From contig NC_018420.1 of assembly GCF_000287355.1 (NCBI RefSeq), forward strand, positions 372,001-436,000: DNA of 64,000 nucleotides, in the 5' to 3' direction. The notes beneath the pieces were generated by a model that was not told the DNA's origin, made no database searches, and worked only from the letters and a program-made list of their open reading frames with translations. This DNA is from a secondary endosymbiont of Heteropsylla cubana (GTDB lineage: Bacteria; Pseudomonadota; Gammaproteobacteria; Enterobacterales; Enterobacteriaceae). Positions 33,334 through 44,282 of this stretch are shown piece by piece (positions within the stretch are counted from its first letter, which is position 1; each line of letters starts with the position of its first letter). The translations under genes were made by a program, and so were the position numbers.

Positions 33334-34842
33334 TTAACCAACACTGTGTTCTAGGTTAACAGTGAGTAATTTTTGAGCTTCTACAGCGAATTCCAGAGGT
33401 AGTTTAGAGAAGATATCTTTACAAAAGCCGTTGATTATCATTGATATTGCATTTTCTTCGCTAATTCCGCGTTGACGGCAATATAATAGTTGTTCTTCTC
33501 CTATACGTGATGTCGTTGCTTCATGTTCTAATTGTGCTGTATTGTTATGTACTTCCAGGCAAGGAAATGTGTGTGCACCACATTTGTCACCTATAAGCAT
33601 AGAATCACATTGAGTAAAGTTACGTGCGTTTATTGCAGTTGGCATCATTTTCACTAGCCCGCGATAAGTATTTTCACTTTGGCCTGCTGATATCCCTTTA
33701 GAGATAATAGTGGATCGGGTATTTTTACCGACATGAATCATCTTCGTTCCTGTGTCTGCTTGTTGGTATTCATTTGTTAATGCAACTGAAAAAAATTGTC
33801 CTACAGAATTATCTCCAATCAGCATTACACTCGGATATTTCCAGGTGATAGCTGAACCAGTTTCAGATTGAATCCAAGACATTTTAGCATTTTCATCTGC
33901 ACAAACTGCGCGTTTAGTAACAAAATTGAGAATGCCGCCCTGCTGGGTTTTGCTACCAGAAAACCAGTTTTGCACTGTTGAATATTTTACTTCTGCGTTT
34001 TTTAGAACGATCACTTCTACTACTGCTGCATGTAGCTGATAGCTATTACGAATTGGTGCTGAGCAGCCCTCAATGTAACTAACATAACTACCTTCATCAG
34101 CAATTAAGATGGTTCTTTCAAACTGACCAGTTTGAGCGGAGTTAATGCGAAAATATGTTGATAACTCCATCGGGCAATGTACACCTTTTGGCACATAAAC
34201 AAATGTTCCGTCAGAAGCAACTGCTGAGTTCAGTGCAGCAAAGAAATTATCGTTTCCTGGAACTACACTACCTAAATATTGTTGTACCATTTTAGGATGT
34301 TCATGAATAGCCTCTCCAAAAGAGCAAAAAATGATACCTTCTTTTGAAAGTTTATTGCGATAAGTAGTAGAAACTGATACCGAGTCAAAAATAGCATCCA
34401 CTGCAACTTCGCTACCCTCTCGCACTGGAACGCCGAGTTGTTTAAAAGTTTCTTCTACTTCTTTGGTAAGGTAGTTTTTTTTTTCTTTTTTTTGTTCTTG
34501 ATTTTTCATATCAGAGTTTGAACTAGAGGTATCATTGCAGGTAATGCAAGATGGAGCCGAATAATAACTATAATCGTTATAGTTTAGTGTTTTATATTCG
34601 CCTTTTAACCAATGTGGTTCTTCCATTCTTAGCCAGGAATGATAGGCGTTGAGACGAAAATCTAACATCCATTTTGGCTCATTACGTTTCGCTGATATAG
34701 CACGTACAACGTCCTCATTAATTCCTTGCGCTAGTTCTTCAGTTGCTAATTTAGTAAAGAAACCTTCTTTGTAATGTTCTTTTTTAAACCAGGAGTTCGT
34801 GGCATTAATTGACTTGGTGGTATTAATATTGCTTTCTGCCAT
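33334..34842 (-). CDS. sufB: SufB, Fe-S scaffold subunit
   Basis: Main scaffold subunit of SufBC2D. 502 residues (E. coli 495). Conserved blocks: RNEPKWMLDFRLNAY, QLGVPVREGSEVAVDAIFDS, FVYVPKGVHCPMELSTYFR, ADEGSYVSYIEGCSAP, and the catalytic region ARNFTQCDSMLIGDKCGAHT that holds the cysteine needed for cluster building. A hydrophilic, Lys/Ser/Asn-rich linker near residues 100-123 replaces the E. coli linker of similar position; the first two cysteines there (CITC) remain. 13 bp after sufA. Confidence 0.97.
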   Translation of the reverse strand: MAESNINTTKSINATNSWFKKEHYKEGFFTKLATEELAQGINEDVVRAISAKRNEPKWMLDFRLNAYHSWLRMEEPHWLKGEYKTLNYNDYSYYSAPSCITCNDTSSSNSDMKNQEQKKEKKNYLTKEVEETFKQLGVPVREGSEVAVDAIFDSVSVSTTYRNKLSKEGIIFCSFGEAIHEHPKMVQQYLGSVVPGNDNFFAALNSAVASDGTFVYVPKGVHCPMELSTYFRINSAQTGQFERTILIADEGSYVSYIEGCSAPIRNSYQLHAAVVEVIVLKNAEVKYSTVQNWFSGSKTQQGGILNFVTKRAVCADENAKMSWIQSETGSAITWKYPSVMLIGDNSVGQFFSVALTNEYQQADTGTKMIHVGKNTRSTIISKGISAGQSENTYRGLVKMMPTAINARNFTQCDSMLIGDKCGAHTFPCLEVHNNTAQLEHEATTSRIGEEQLLYCRQRGISEENAISMIINGFCKDIFSKLPLEFAVEAQKLLTVNLEHSVG

Positions 34843-34855
34843 GATGCTTCATTCC

Positions 34856-35230
34856 TCAAAGACCAAAGCTTTCTCCACATCCACAGGAATGTCGAGCTTT
34901 GGGGTTGTGAAATTTAAATAGGTGATTTAATCCTTCTTGTTGGTAGTCTATTTCAGTTCCATCAAGGAAAGGCATTGCTTGTGAGGGTACGTACAGCTTA
35001 GCGCCATTTTTTTCATAGACGTAGTCGTTATGGTTGATATTTGTAGCTTTTTCTAATAGATAATTAAATCCGGCACATCCTGATTGTTTAATACTAAGCC
35101 TTAATCCAAGCATTGTAGAATCGTTTTTTATTAGCTGAAGAATATGATTTGCTGCAGCATCTGTTATCGTTAAACCATGCCAAAAGGTTTCATTTAAAGC
35201 GAAAATGTCAACCTTATTTTCTACTTGCAC
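34856..35230 (-). CDS. sufA: SufA, A-type Fe-S carrier
   Basis: Carries assembled clusters from SufBCD to apoproteins. 124 residues (E. coli 122). The three cluster cysteines are Cys52 (KQSGCAGFNY) and Cys116/Cys118 (HSCGCGESFGL). The start is GTG at 35228-35230, supported by a strong AGGAGGG ribosome site seven bases upstream (35238-35244). First gene of the operon. In E. coli this operon is induced by OxyR and apo-IscR under oxidative or iron stress; I cannot identify those sites here. Confidence 0.96.
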   Translation of the reverse strand: MQVENKVDIFALNETFWHGLTITDAAANHILQLIKNDSTMLGLRLSIKQSGCAGFNYLLEKATNINHNDYVYEKNGAKLYVPSQAMPFLDGTEIDYQQEGLNHLFKFHNPKARHSCGCGESFGL

Positions 35231-37544
35231 TAGGCTTCCCTCCTGACATTATAATCCTACTATTTAATGGGCTTTAATTTTTTTGTGTTAAAGGGTTTTA
35301 TTTTATCTTCAACTGTTACTTGTATTGAAAGATAGATTTTTTTTAAAAATGAATTAGTGACTGTTTATTGTAACCACTCTCAGATAGATCTCGATATTTT
35401 TTAAGAAAGTTTATGCATAATATATAAAATGAAAATTTTATATTAAGCGTATTTTTAAACTTTTATGTTTATAGTGTTTAGTTAATTTTAATAAATATTC
35501 TTCTTTAATAAGATCTTAAGATAGTTATTGTTAATATTTATATTAAAAGCAATTGTTATCGTATTAAGTTGGTAAGTTTGAAGTTATTTTAAATACTTTC
35601 TCTAAATAATTAAAATTTGGTTATTTTTTTCATATATCTTCTAGATTGTGCGTTAAAACGTCAGTTGATAAATGTAGTTTTAATTTAAAGAATGCCACCT
35701 GTCATGGGTTCGTAGAAGTAGCTATAGCTTTAAATCTGAGAAAATCTTACGAAAAGGTTATAGAAATAAATTACACTGTTTGAATGTTTGGTTAAAAATT
35801 AAAATTTAATGTAAGATATTTATAAATTTTCAACAAAATTGGTGTTGTGTTTTCTTTCGAGTGATAATTTAACTACTAAATTTTCTTTTTCTTTGTTTTT
35901 TTTGTTACGATGAGCTAGAAACAATGACTATAATGGTTTTACAATATAAGCGACTTGTATAAGTTGTTTTTTTTAAGGAATGCAATAAAAATACTTGTTT
36001 TTATCATTGCGAATAAAAATTTATGATCTTATCATAGTAAGATTTCTTCTTAAGAGCAAGAAACACTTAATAGTTAGTTATAAATCATCATCAAATAAAT
36101 GTCGCTTTGTAATTCAAAGATTTACATGTTTATAAAATGTTTTTTTCGAAAACATCACATCAGTTCACGTCAACCTATTATTATTTGTGAGTGTAAGATA
36201 ATAAGTGAAATACTCAACAAAATTATCTACATTTGTTGGATCTATCAAATTTAATAACAAATAAGTAAAGTATGTTATATCAATATTTTTTAATATACAA
36301 AATATATCATTGAAACTTTCAAATAAGTAATTTAATTTGCGAGCTGAAGTTTTAATCTTCAGTTTAAAGAGATCCTTAAAATATATAAAAAACTATTTAA
36401 TATATTGTTAACAAATTAATTATGCTGACATTTAAATTTCATGCTTTAATTTTATTTAAAAAAATATTTTTTCAATAGATTTTATTATTTATCGCTTCAA
36501 TTATTTAGTATTCATTGATAGGAAATAAGATCTAGGTAATGGTTTGTTACCATATTGAAAGTATTTTTTTAGGTAATAGCAATCTAAATTTTATTTTATA
36601 CAATAATTATTTAAATTGATGTTTAATATTTTATTAAAAGTATTAAAATTAATGTACTAGTTTAAAATTTTTTTAAATTTTACATTGTTAGTTATCCTTC
36701 ATTTAGTTATTCATTAGATGATACTATTTAATTTTTCTAACTTATATTTTTTCTAATCATATTGTGAATAAGTTAATTTTAAAAAAATTTATTTTTACCT
36801 TCAATTAATTTTTTTTATTTAGTTAATCATTTGATATTTTTTTAAATTATCATTTTTATTTCATTAAAATAACTTAGTACTTATTTCTAGATCAGTATTT
36901 TTATTTTGATTTAATGTATTGGCTTTTTTTTGTCAAGAAGTTGTATATTTTTTTTAGATTTTAGCTATTTTTAATTAATTTATTTCAACTTATTCTAATT
37001 ACAAGAGTACGGTCTTGATTAAAACAGTATTGCTGATAAATATCCATCTAAGTGGGGTATTATGCAATTTTAGATGATAGAAATATTATATTTCTACGGT
37101 AGAAGTACAGTAATTGATATTAAGTTTATCAACTGGATTATTAAAATATCATACATTTTATATGTTGTATTACCAGAATAATCTTAATTACTTTAAATGT
37201 TGCTGATAGGACCTTAAAATTAAAATAAGCAGTTATGCTTATAACATATATTTTTTATAAAGTTTTTTAATTAAGATCGGCATCATCGATAAAGACAAAA
37301 TCTTTCCCTTACTTTTCTTAATTGCATTAACTGATATTATCTTTCTAAGATGCGAAGAATAATTTTTATCGTTACTATATTGTAATCAACTAAGTTGTAA
37401 ATATACATTTGAGTGTTTTATCTACCATACGTTCCGTCTACTTTTATAGAATATAGCTATATTATATAAAATCATTAAATTAAAATATTAAAGTGTCAAT
37501 TTTTTCCTAAAATACAAGGTAAGTTCTTTATAGGTGTCATCAGC
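35231..37544. other. 2.3 kb AT-rich divergent spacer between sufA and lptF
   Basis: Must hold the suf promoter at the left and the lptF promoter at the right. No gene recognised; pepA, which is divergent from lptF in E. coli, was looked for on the minus strand and not seen. A patch near 35685-35765 is less AT-rich and may be a gene remnant, but no frame gives a known protein. A TATAAT at 35248-35253 on the minus strand is too close to the sufA ribosome site to be its -10. Confidence 0.55.
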
Positions 37545-38627
37545 ATGATAATTACTAGATATCTTGTTCGGGAGACATTCAAAAATCAGCTCGCTATCTT
37601 GCTGATTCTACTTTTTGTTTTTTTTTGTCAAAAATTAGTGCGAGTTCTTTCCGCTACAGTAAATGGCGAGATTCCTATAAAACTAGTATTATCTTTTCTG
37701 GCTTTAGGTATGCCCGCAATCGCACAAATCATTTTACCTCTAAGTTTATTTCTAGGTTTATTAATAACCTTAAGGCGGATGCATATTGAAGCGGAAATTA
37801 TGATTATGTATGCTTGTGGTTTAGGAAAAATCTTATTAATCCGTGCGACACTTATTCTTAGCTTAATAACTATGTTTTTTGCATCGATAAATGTTATATG
37901 GTTATTACCTTGGTCATCACGCAATCACGATCTTATGATGGCGGAAAGCGCAGCTAATCCTAGAATGGTGATGATGTTAGATAAACAATTTAAATCTATA
38001 GCAAATGGAAAAGTCATACTTTTTGTTCAAAAGGTAAAAAATTATGAATTACAACACATATTTTTAGCTCAGATCAAACCTTACGGAAAGGTTCGTCCTT
38101 TTTTTTTAATAGCAGATCGTGGTTATCTTACTCAGAAGTCTGATGGTTCTCAATTAATAACTTTAAAGCAGGGTGTTCGTTATGAAGGTAGTGCTCTGTC
38201 GGGAGATTTCTGTATTAACACTTTTTTTCAATATCAATCAGTTATTGATTGTAAGTCGATAAAGATAGGTAGAGTTGACGCTGAACATATGTCATTGTGT
38301 CAGCTATGGCATTCAACAGGACTCAATGTTTCTTCTGAATTCCATTGGCGATTAACTCTAGTAGTCTCGGTATTAATTTTGGCCATGATGGCGGTATCAT
38401 TTTCAATAATTAATCCACGGGAAAAACAAATTTTAAGCGTCGTTCCTGCAATGTTATTATATCTTGTTTTTTTTCTTTTACAGACCTTGTTTCGTGCAAA
38501 AGGAGCGAAAGGTAAGCTTGATCCTATGATGTGGATGTGGATCATCAACACAATTTACTTATTATTAGGAGTAGCATTTAATTTATGGGATAGCTTATTC
38601 ATTCGAAAATTTCGACAACGTTTTTAA
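37545..38627 (+). CDS. lptF: LptF, LPS export permease
   Basis: One of the two membrane subunits of LptB2FG, which extracts LPS from the inner membrane. 360 residues (E. coli 366). Layout is typical of the YjgP/YjgQ family: N-terminal MIITRYLVRETFKNQLAI with a first helix, a three-helix N-terminal bundle to about 115, a periplasmic jellyroll domain from about 130 to 260, and three C-terminal helices (LVVSVLILAMMAVSFSII onward). The coupling region around LITLRRMHIEAEIMIMYACG contacts LptB. 18 bp before lptG. Confidence 0.95.
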   Translation: MIITRYLVRETFKNQLAILLILLFVFFCQKLVRVLSATVNGEIPIKLVLSFLALGMPAIAQIILPLSLFLGLLITLRRMHIEAEIMIMYACGLGKILLIRATLILSLITMFFASINVIWLLPWSSRNHDLMMAESAANPRMVMMLDKQFKSIANGKVILFVQKVKNYELQHIFLAQIKPYGKVRPFFLIADRGYLTQKSDGSQLITLKQGVRYEGSALSGDFCINTFFQYQSVIDCKSIKIGRVDAEHMSLCQLWHSTGLNVSSEFHWRLTLVVSVLILAMMAVSFSIINPREKQILSVVPAMLLYLVFFLLQTLFRAKGAKGKLDPMMWMWIINTIYLLLGVAFNLWDSLFIRKFRQRF

Positions 38628-38645
38628 ATACAAGAAATTAAATGA

Positions 38646-39719
38646 ATGTTTAGTATATTAGAACGTTATATTGGAAAAATGATATTTAATTTTATCATTA
38701 TGACTCTTTTTGTTCTGCTTTCTCTATCAAGTATTATTAAGTTTGTTGAACAGTTGCGAAAAATAGGGCAAGGAAGTTATTCAGTGGTAGGTGCACTGTT
38801 TTTTACAGGATTTAGTGTTGTTCAGGATATTGAACTTTTTTTTCCACTTGCGGCTCTTTTGGGTTCTCTGTTAGGCCTAGGGTCTTTAGTCATATGCAAT
38901 GAATTGCTTGTTATACAGGCGTTTGGTTTTAGTCGAACACAAATAATTTATGCTGTTATGAAAACGGCTATCCCATTAGTTTTATTAGCTATGGCTATAG
39001 CTGAATGGGTGGCGCCAGAAACCCAGAAGCTTGGTTATGATTATCGTACTCAGATGATATCTGAAGGTTCCGTCTTTGCACATTTAAAGAGTGTATGGGT
39101 GAAAGATGGTGATGATTTTATTTGTATTGAACGTATAGTAAAAAGCGACGAATTGGTTGGTGTGCATATTTATCATTTTGATAAGACAAGGCGGATTCAA
39201 TTATTACAACATGCTGATCACGCGAAGTTCAGTCAAGGAAGTTGGAAGTTACGTAAAGTAAATGAAGCCGATTTAACAAACGATAAGGAAATCACTAGGA
39301 GGAAGATGTTAAATTTTGAATGGAAAACTAGTCTTACACCTAAAAAACTACAAGTTGCTTGTATAACCCCTAATTCATTATCTATTTCAGGTCTTTTCAG
39401 TTATATAAACCATCTTAAGCAAACTGGACAAGAAAGTAAGCATTATCAGCTTATTATGTGGAAAAAAATTTTTCTCCCGCTTTCTTTGATGGTGATGATG
39501 CTCATGGCGTTATCTTTTGTTTTTGGACTGCAGCGCACTGCGTCCATTAGAGTTAAAATAGTACTTGGAATAAGTTGTGGTTTTTTATTTTATATTTTAG
39601 AGCGTATTTTTGGTTTTCTTAGTCTTGTTTGTGAGATATCACCGATATATGGAGCATTATTGCCAATCATAGGATTTCTTTTGATTAGTGTTTGTATTTT
39701 ATTGCGACATAATAAATAA
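38646..39719 (+). CDS. lptG: LptG, LPS export permease
   Basis: Second membrane subunit of LptB2FG. 357 residues (E. coli 360). N-terminal LERYIGKMIFNFIIMTLFVLL, the DIELFFPLAALLGSLLGLGSL helix and LVIQAFGFSRTQI coupling helix are typical of LptG; a periplasmic domain about 130-255 precedes three C-terminal helices beginning KIFLPLSLMVMMLMALSFVF. With lptA, lptB, lptC and lptF also present, only the outer-membrane lptD and lptE remain to be found outside the window. Confidence 0.95.
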   Translation: MFSILERYIGKMIFNFIIMTLFVLLSLSSIIKFVEQLRKIGQGSYSVVGALFFTGFSVVQDIELFFPLAALLGSLLGLGSLVICNELLVIQAFGFSRTQIIYAVMKTAIPLVLLAMAIAEWVAPETQKLGYDYRTQMISEGSVFAHLKSVWVKDGDDFICIERIVKSDELVGVHIYHFDKTRRIQLLQHADHAKFSQGSWKLRKVNEADLTNDKEITRRKMLNFEWKTSLTPKKLQVACITPNSLSISGLFSYINHLKQTGQESKHYQLIMWKKIFLPLSLMVMMLMALSFVFGLQRTASIRVKIVLGISCGFLFYILERIFGFLSLVCEISPIYGALLPIIGFLLISVCILLRHNK

Positions 39720-40525
39720 TTTAATATATTAGCAATATGACTTTAATGATTTTGAAATAATTAATAACATTATATTGTTTTAATGTTAAAGTTGTATAAA
39801 TTTTTTTTTGAGATATATTTTTGTTAAATGTTTTATTGTCAACATTTTTTTTGATTAAAAATCAAATGTGATCAAATGTTGGGGTAATTAGAATTTTTAT
39901 TACTGAATTTCATTTCAGTAAAAATAAATAATGTTATCGTGTAAGAATTTTAAAGTAGATTTTACTTTTTTGTCATAATGGAGATCTGTTAACAGATAAC
40001 TTTGTATTAGTTTGTTTGGCGTGTATTAAATGTTGGATTTTTCTATTATGTAGATTTATTATAATATATAAAAATTTTATTATCCTTAATAATTTGTAAC
40101 GAAGTCGTTGGAAATAAAACAGTTAAAGTTGAGTAAATTACATTTATTTCCAAGTATAAAAATTTCTAACATGTAAATGTTGTGACAATAATTCTATAGC
40201 TATCTTTGATCATATAAGCAAATGAATAAATTTACGTATTTTAGAAATTTTCTATGTTTAACGTAGTACAATTATTAATTTATCTATTATAATTTAGTTT
40301 AAGTCACGCTTTATATCTAGAAATTAGATGTATCTAACCCAAAAACATTGTTTAAGATGCAAGGAAAGTTTTGTAACACGTGGAAATGATATTAATTTGC
40401 TTAAAAGTTTTATGTTTTTTATTGTATCATAAGAAGAGATAGAAAACTATTAGCGTTTATTATTCATGTTTATAGAATAATTGCGTTGACGAAATAAGAC
40501 TAATAGGGTTTAATTATACTCCTTA
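39720..40525. other. 0.8 kb AT-rich spacer before tRNA-Phe
   Basis: No gene, terminator or repeat recognised on either strand. Confidence 0.6.
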
Positions 40526-40598
40526 GCCCGGATAGCTCAGTAGGTAGAGCAGGGGATTGAAGATCCCCGTGTCCTTGGTTCGATTCCGAGTCCGGGCA
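40526..40598 (+). tRNA. tRNA-Phe (GAA)
   Basis: Complete cloverleaf of 73 bases: acceptor stem GCCCGGA/TCCGGGC fully paired, D arm GCTC/GAGC, anticodon arm GGGGA/TCCCC with loop TTGAAGA (anticodon GAA), T arm CTTGG/CCGAG (one G-T pair) with TTCGATT loop, discriminator A. It closely matches E. coli tRNA-Phe. The encoded 3' end is TCA where enterobacterial tRNA genes usually carry CCA, so the tail must be added by the CCA-adding enzyme. Confidence 0.98.
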
Positions 40599-42242
40599 TC
40601 ATGAATTTTAGTGTAATTATTGTTTTTTTATAAAAGACTAGGGTTGTAGAGTTAAGTTTATTTTTTTTAGTTTATTAAAAATTTAAGTAATTAATATATT
40701 AAAAAGTAAAACAATTTCAGAGAATCATAGGCTGCAATTTAAAAGATGTTTATTTGCACTATACGATAGTATGGTGATTTCCACCAGCAATAAAATATTT
40801 TAAAAATCGCTGTTTTTTTAAAATCCTATTAAAGTTAAATGTTATTTTAATTTATACAAATAAAAAAATCTAATTTCAAATTAGATAGAATTTAAATATG
40901 TAACTATATTATGTATATAGTTATATGAGTTGATTATTTACTTTAATTTTAACTTAATAGTATAAGCATGAATTTATATTAAATAGTTCAAGTTTATAAT
41001 GATTTTAGAAATATTATCATAAATATAGGAAATTATAATGTTTTTATGCATTAAAAACAACAAATTAATGTAAGTCACCTCTATTTTTGTTTTTACTCAC
41101 TCAGTAAATTCTTCTTTATTAAGAAACTTTTAACTACTAATACTATTAAGTTTAGAAACTAAAAAATAGTTATATTTGTAAGCGCAAATTTCTATGCACT
41201 TCATTTGATTATTGATAAAAAATATTTTATTTTGACGAATTCCTTTAGTTGTGCGAATAAAAATTGTTTTTAATTACATTAAACATATTACATTTAAATG
41301 TTTTTAATTTTATTATGAACGCTAATTAATGTTATTGTGTTTTCATAATCTTTACATTATATATAAGTTAAAATATAGTATTAGAGAGTTTAAAACTAAT
41401 TTTTAGTGCATTTGTACAATAATACAATAAAAAGCTTCTTCAATAGCGGCAACGTTTTAATGTGTAGAATGTTAAAGAGGCGAATGGATAATGTATAAGC
41501 ACGATAACATCTAGATAACTAAAAAAAACGAAAAATATTCGATAAAATCATAGTGTTTTCTTTAAAAGTAAAACTATTATTTTTTATATCCATTTAGTTG
41601 AGCACATAACAATTAGTGTTTTTTTAAATAAATTATAAAATCTATCAGTATGTTTTAAAAAAAATAGTTATTTAGTTTATAAGAGATTTTCAGTAGTAAT
41701 GAATATAGTATTTAAACAAATGAAATTATCTTTTGTTTAGACATGCAGCTATGATTTTAATATTAATAGGGTGCATACCATAAATAACTCAAATTAATAT
41801 AATTCAGTAAAATTGTAAAAAATATTTAAAAGAAATTAACCATTTATTATAAAATAGAATATGCTTCTATACTTGCAATAAATCTTCATTTGAACGGTAG
41901 GATCTTTAGATTTTTTTTATGTCCATATTTTCTAAATAGTTTATTTCTTAAAAATAAAAACTCAATTATTTCTATAAATAAATTTTAATCAACTAGATTA
42001 TTATTAGTTTACGCTGATTAAATGATATCGCTGAATGACAACGTAGAAGTTTTTAAATAAAAATATCATGAAACATTTTAATTATATACTATAGTTTCTA
42101 GTAATCTACTTAAATATTTATATAAGAAAAAATATATGTATTTAATTAAAAATCTATTATGTAGTTAAATTTGATGGTGAATTTTTCAGGTTGAACTTTA
42201 ATTTTATAATTAAATATTAATTAATTAAGTTGAGAAAAGAAA
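40599..42242. other. 1.6 kb AT-rich spacer between tRNA-Phe and ptsH
   Basis: No gene recognised; cysK, upstream of ptsH in E. coli, was looked for and not seen. A 9-bp perfect A/T-rich palindrome at 40868-40886 has no loop and no clear role. The ptsHI promoter is presumably near 42100-42230. Confidence 0.55.
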
Positions 42243-42500
42243 ATGTACCAACAAGAAGTGATTATTACGGTTCCTAATGGATTACATACTCGTCCTGCTG
42301 TCCAATTTGTCAAGGAAGCTAAATCTTTTAATTCCCAAATTACTGTAATATCAGATGGTAAAAGTGCTAGTGCTAAAAGTTTATTTAAACTACAGACTCT
42401 TGGTTTAACCCAAGGTACGCTCGTGACTATTACTGCTGAAGGGGAAGATGAAAAAAAAGCAGTAGAACATTTAGTTAAACTCATGGTAGAACTTGAATAA
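42243..42500 (+). CDS. ptsH: HPr, PTS phosphocarrier protein
   Basis: Receives phosphate from enzyme I on His15 and hands it to sugar-specific EIIA domains. 85 residues, as in E. coli, with His15 in [17 protein letters not shown] and Ser46 in [11 protein letters not shown] at the standard numbers. First gene of a ptsHI pair, with ptsI 54 bp downstream. No EII component is in the window, so the sugar served is unknown. Confidence 0.98.
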   Translation: MYQQEVIITVPNGLHTRPAVQFVKEAKSFNSQITVISDGKSASAKSLFKLQTLGLTQGTLVTITAEGEDEKKAVEHLVKLMVELE

Positions 42501-42554
42501 TATACAAGCACATTTTTATTCATTAATGTATATCATTAGTAGTAGGGTAGGGTT

Positions 42555-44282
42555 ATGATTTCAGGAATTTTGGTATCACCTGGCATCGCCTTTGGTAAAG
42601 CGCTGCTATTGAGGGAATATGATATTGTTATCAACCAAAAAAAGATTACTTCAGACCATATTGAAGATGAGATAAAACGTTTTTTTATTGGCCGCGAAAA
42701 AGCTACTATGCAATTAGAAGCAATAAAAACTAAAGCAGCTAAAACTTTTGGTTCAGAAAAACAAGGCATCTTTGAAGGTCATCTTATGTTATTAAAAGAT
42801 GAAGAGCTTGAACAAGACATCATATCCCTGATCACGGAAGATTTTGTTAGTGCAGATAAAGCAGTTTATTCCGTTATCGAAACCCAGGCAAGCGCATTGG
42901 AAAAATTAGAAGATGAATATTTGAGAGAACGTGCTACAGATGTGCGCGACATTGGTAAGCGTTTATTACGTAATATTCTAGGTATACCTCTTATTGAACT
43001 TAGTGATATCGACGAGGAAAGTATATTAATAGCAGTAGATTTGACACCATCAGAAACCGCGCAGTTAAATTTGAATAAAGTTGTAGGTTTTATCACTGAT
43101 ATGGGAGGACGTACTTCTCATACATCAATTATGGCGCGCTCATTAGAATTACCAGCTATTGTAGGAACTGGATGTATTACTAAACATGTTGCGAATGGGG
43201 ATTATTTGATTTTAGATGGCGTGAATAATGAGATTTACATTAATCCAAGTAAGATTGTTATTGAAAAATTAAAAATTTTACAAAATCAATTTTTTTCTAA
43301 AAAAAGCGCACTTGCAAAATTAAAAAGACTTCCTGCCCTAACTCTTGATGGGCATCAAGTCTCAGTTGGTGCCAATATTGGTACAGTTCGTGATGTATTA
43401 GGCGCGATACGAAACGGTGCAGAAGGAATAGGTTTATATCGTACAGAATTTTTGTTTATGGACCGAAATTCACTACCAAGTGAAGAAGAGCAGTTTCAAG
43501 CTTATAAAGCGGTAGCAGAAGCTATGCCGATGGGTTCTATTATTGTGCGTACAATGGATGTTGGTGGTGATAAAGATTTACCTTACATGAATTTTCCTAA
43601 AGAAGAAAATCCATTTTTAGGGTGGAGAGCTATTCGAATTGGATTAGATCGCAAGGAAATGTTGCATGTTCAGTTGCGTGCTATTTTACGAGCGTCAGCA
43701 TTTGGTAAGCTATGTATTATGTATCCAATGATTATTTCAGTAGAAGAAGTTCTTACCTTAAAGCAAGAGTTATCTTTTTTACAAGATCAATTACGTTCAG
43801 AGGGTAAAAATTTTAATGAAGAAATTAAAGTGGGTGTTATGATAGAAACGCCAGCTGCAGCAATCATCGCGCCGCATTTGGCAAAAGAAGTCGATTTTTT
43901 TAGTATTGGAACAAATGATTTGACTCAGTATACTCTTGCGGTAGATCGTGGAAATGAGCAAATTGCTCATTTGTATAACCCTATGTCTCCAGCAGTACTT
44001 ACATTAATAAAGCAAGTTATTGATGCCTCCCATGCTGTAGGTAAATGGACGGGGATATGTGGGGAGTTAGCTGGGGATGAAAGTGCTACACTATTATTGT
44101 TGGGTTTGGGTTTAGATGAGTTTAGTATGAGCGCTATTTCTATACCACAAATAAAAAAAATTATTCGGACTAATAAATTTAGCGATGCTAAGATATTAGC
44201 AGAAAAAGCATTAGCTCAACCAACAGCAAAAGAAGTTATGGATTTAGTTAATAACTTTATTAAAGAAAAAAGTTTTTCGTAA
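42555..44282 (+). CDS. ptsI: Enzyme I of the PTS
   Basis: PEP-protein phosphotransferase that starts the PTS cascade. 575 residues, identical to E. coli in length. The phosphorylated His is in [19 protein letters not shown] (about 189); the PEP-binding C-terminal barrel has [54 protein letters not shown] and the catalytic Cys in [10 protein letters not shown]. The start is backed by AGGGTAGGG just upstream. crr (EIIA-Glc), third gene of this operon in E. coli, is not found in the 2.2 kb after it. TmaR, which positions this protein in E. coli, is retained at 27311. Confidence 0.98.
   Translation: MISGILVSPGIAFGKALLLREYDIVINQKKITSDHIEDEIKRFFIGREKATMQLEAIKTKAAKTFGSEKQGIFEGHLMLLKDEELEQDIISLITEDFVSADKAVYSVIETQASALEKLEDEYLRERATDVRDIGKRLLRNILGIPLIELSDIDEESILIAVDLTPSETAQLNLNKVVGFITDMGGRTSHTSIMARSLELPAIVGTGCITKHVANGDYLILDGVNNEIYINPSKIVIEKLKILQNQFFSKKSALAKLKRLPALTLDGHQVSVGANIGTVRDVLGAIRNGAEGIGLYRTEFLFMDRNSLPSEEEQFQAYKAVAEAMPMGSIIVRTMDVGGDKDLPYMNFPKEENPFLGWRAIRIGLDRKEMLHVQLRAILRASAFGKLCIMYPMIISVEEVLTLKQELSFLQDQLRSEGKNFNEEIKVGVMIETPAAAIIAPHLAKEVDFFSIGTNDLTQYTLAVDRGNEQIAHLYNPMSPAVLTLIKQVIDASHAVGKWTGICGELAGDESATLLLLGLGLDEFSMSAISIPQIKKIIRTNKFSDAKILAEKALAQPTAKEVMDLVNNFIKEKSFS

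Noticed and set aside
35248-35253. TATAAT upstream of sufA as a -10 box
   Set aside because: Transcription from it would begin inside the sufA ribosome site, leaving no usable leader.
40868-40886. 9-bp A/T-rich perfect palindrome
   Set aside because: One-base loop, no flanking gene and no T tract in either direction.
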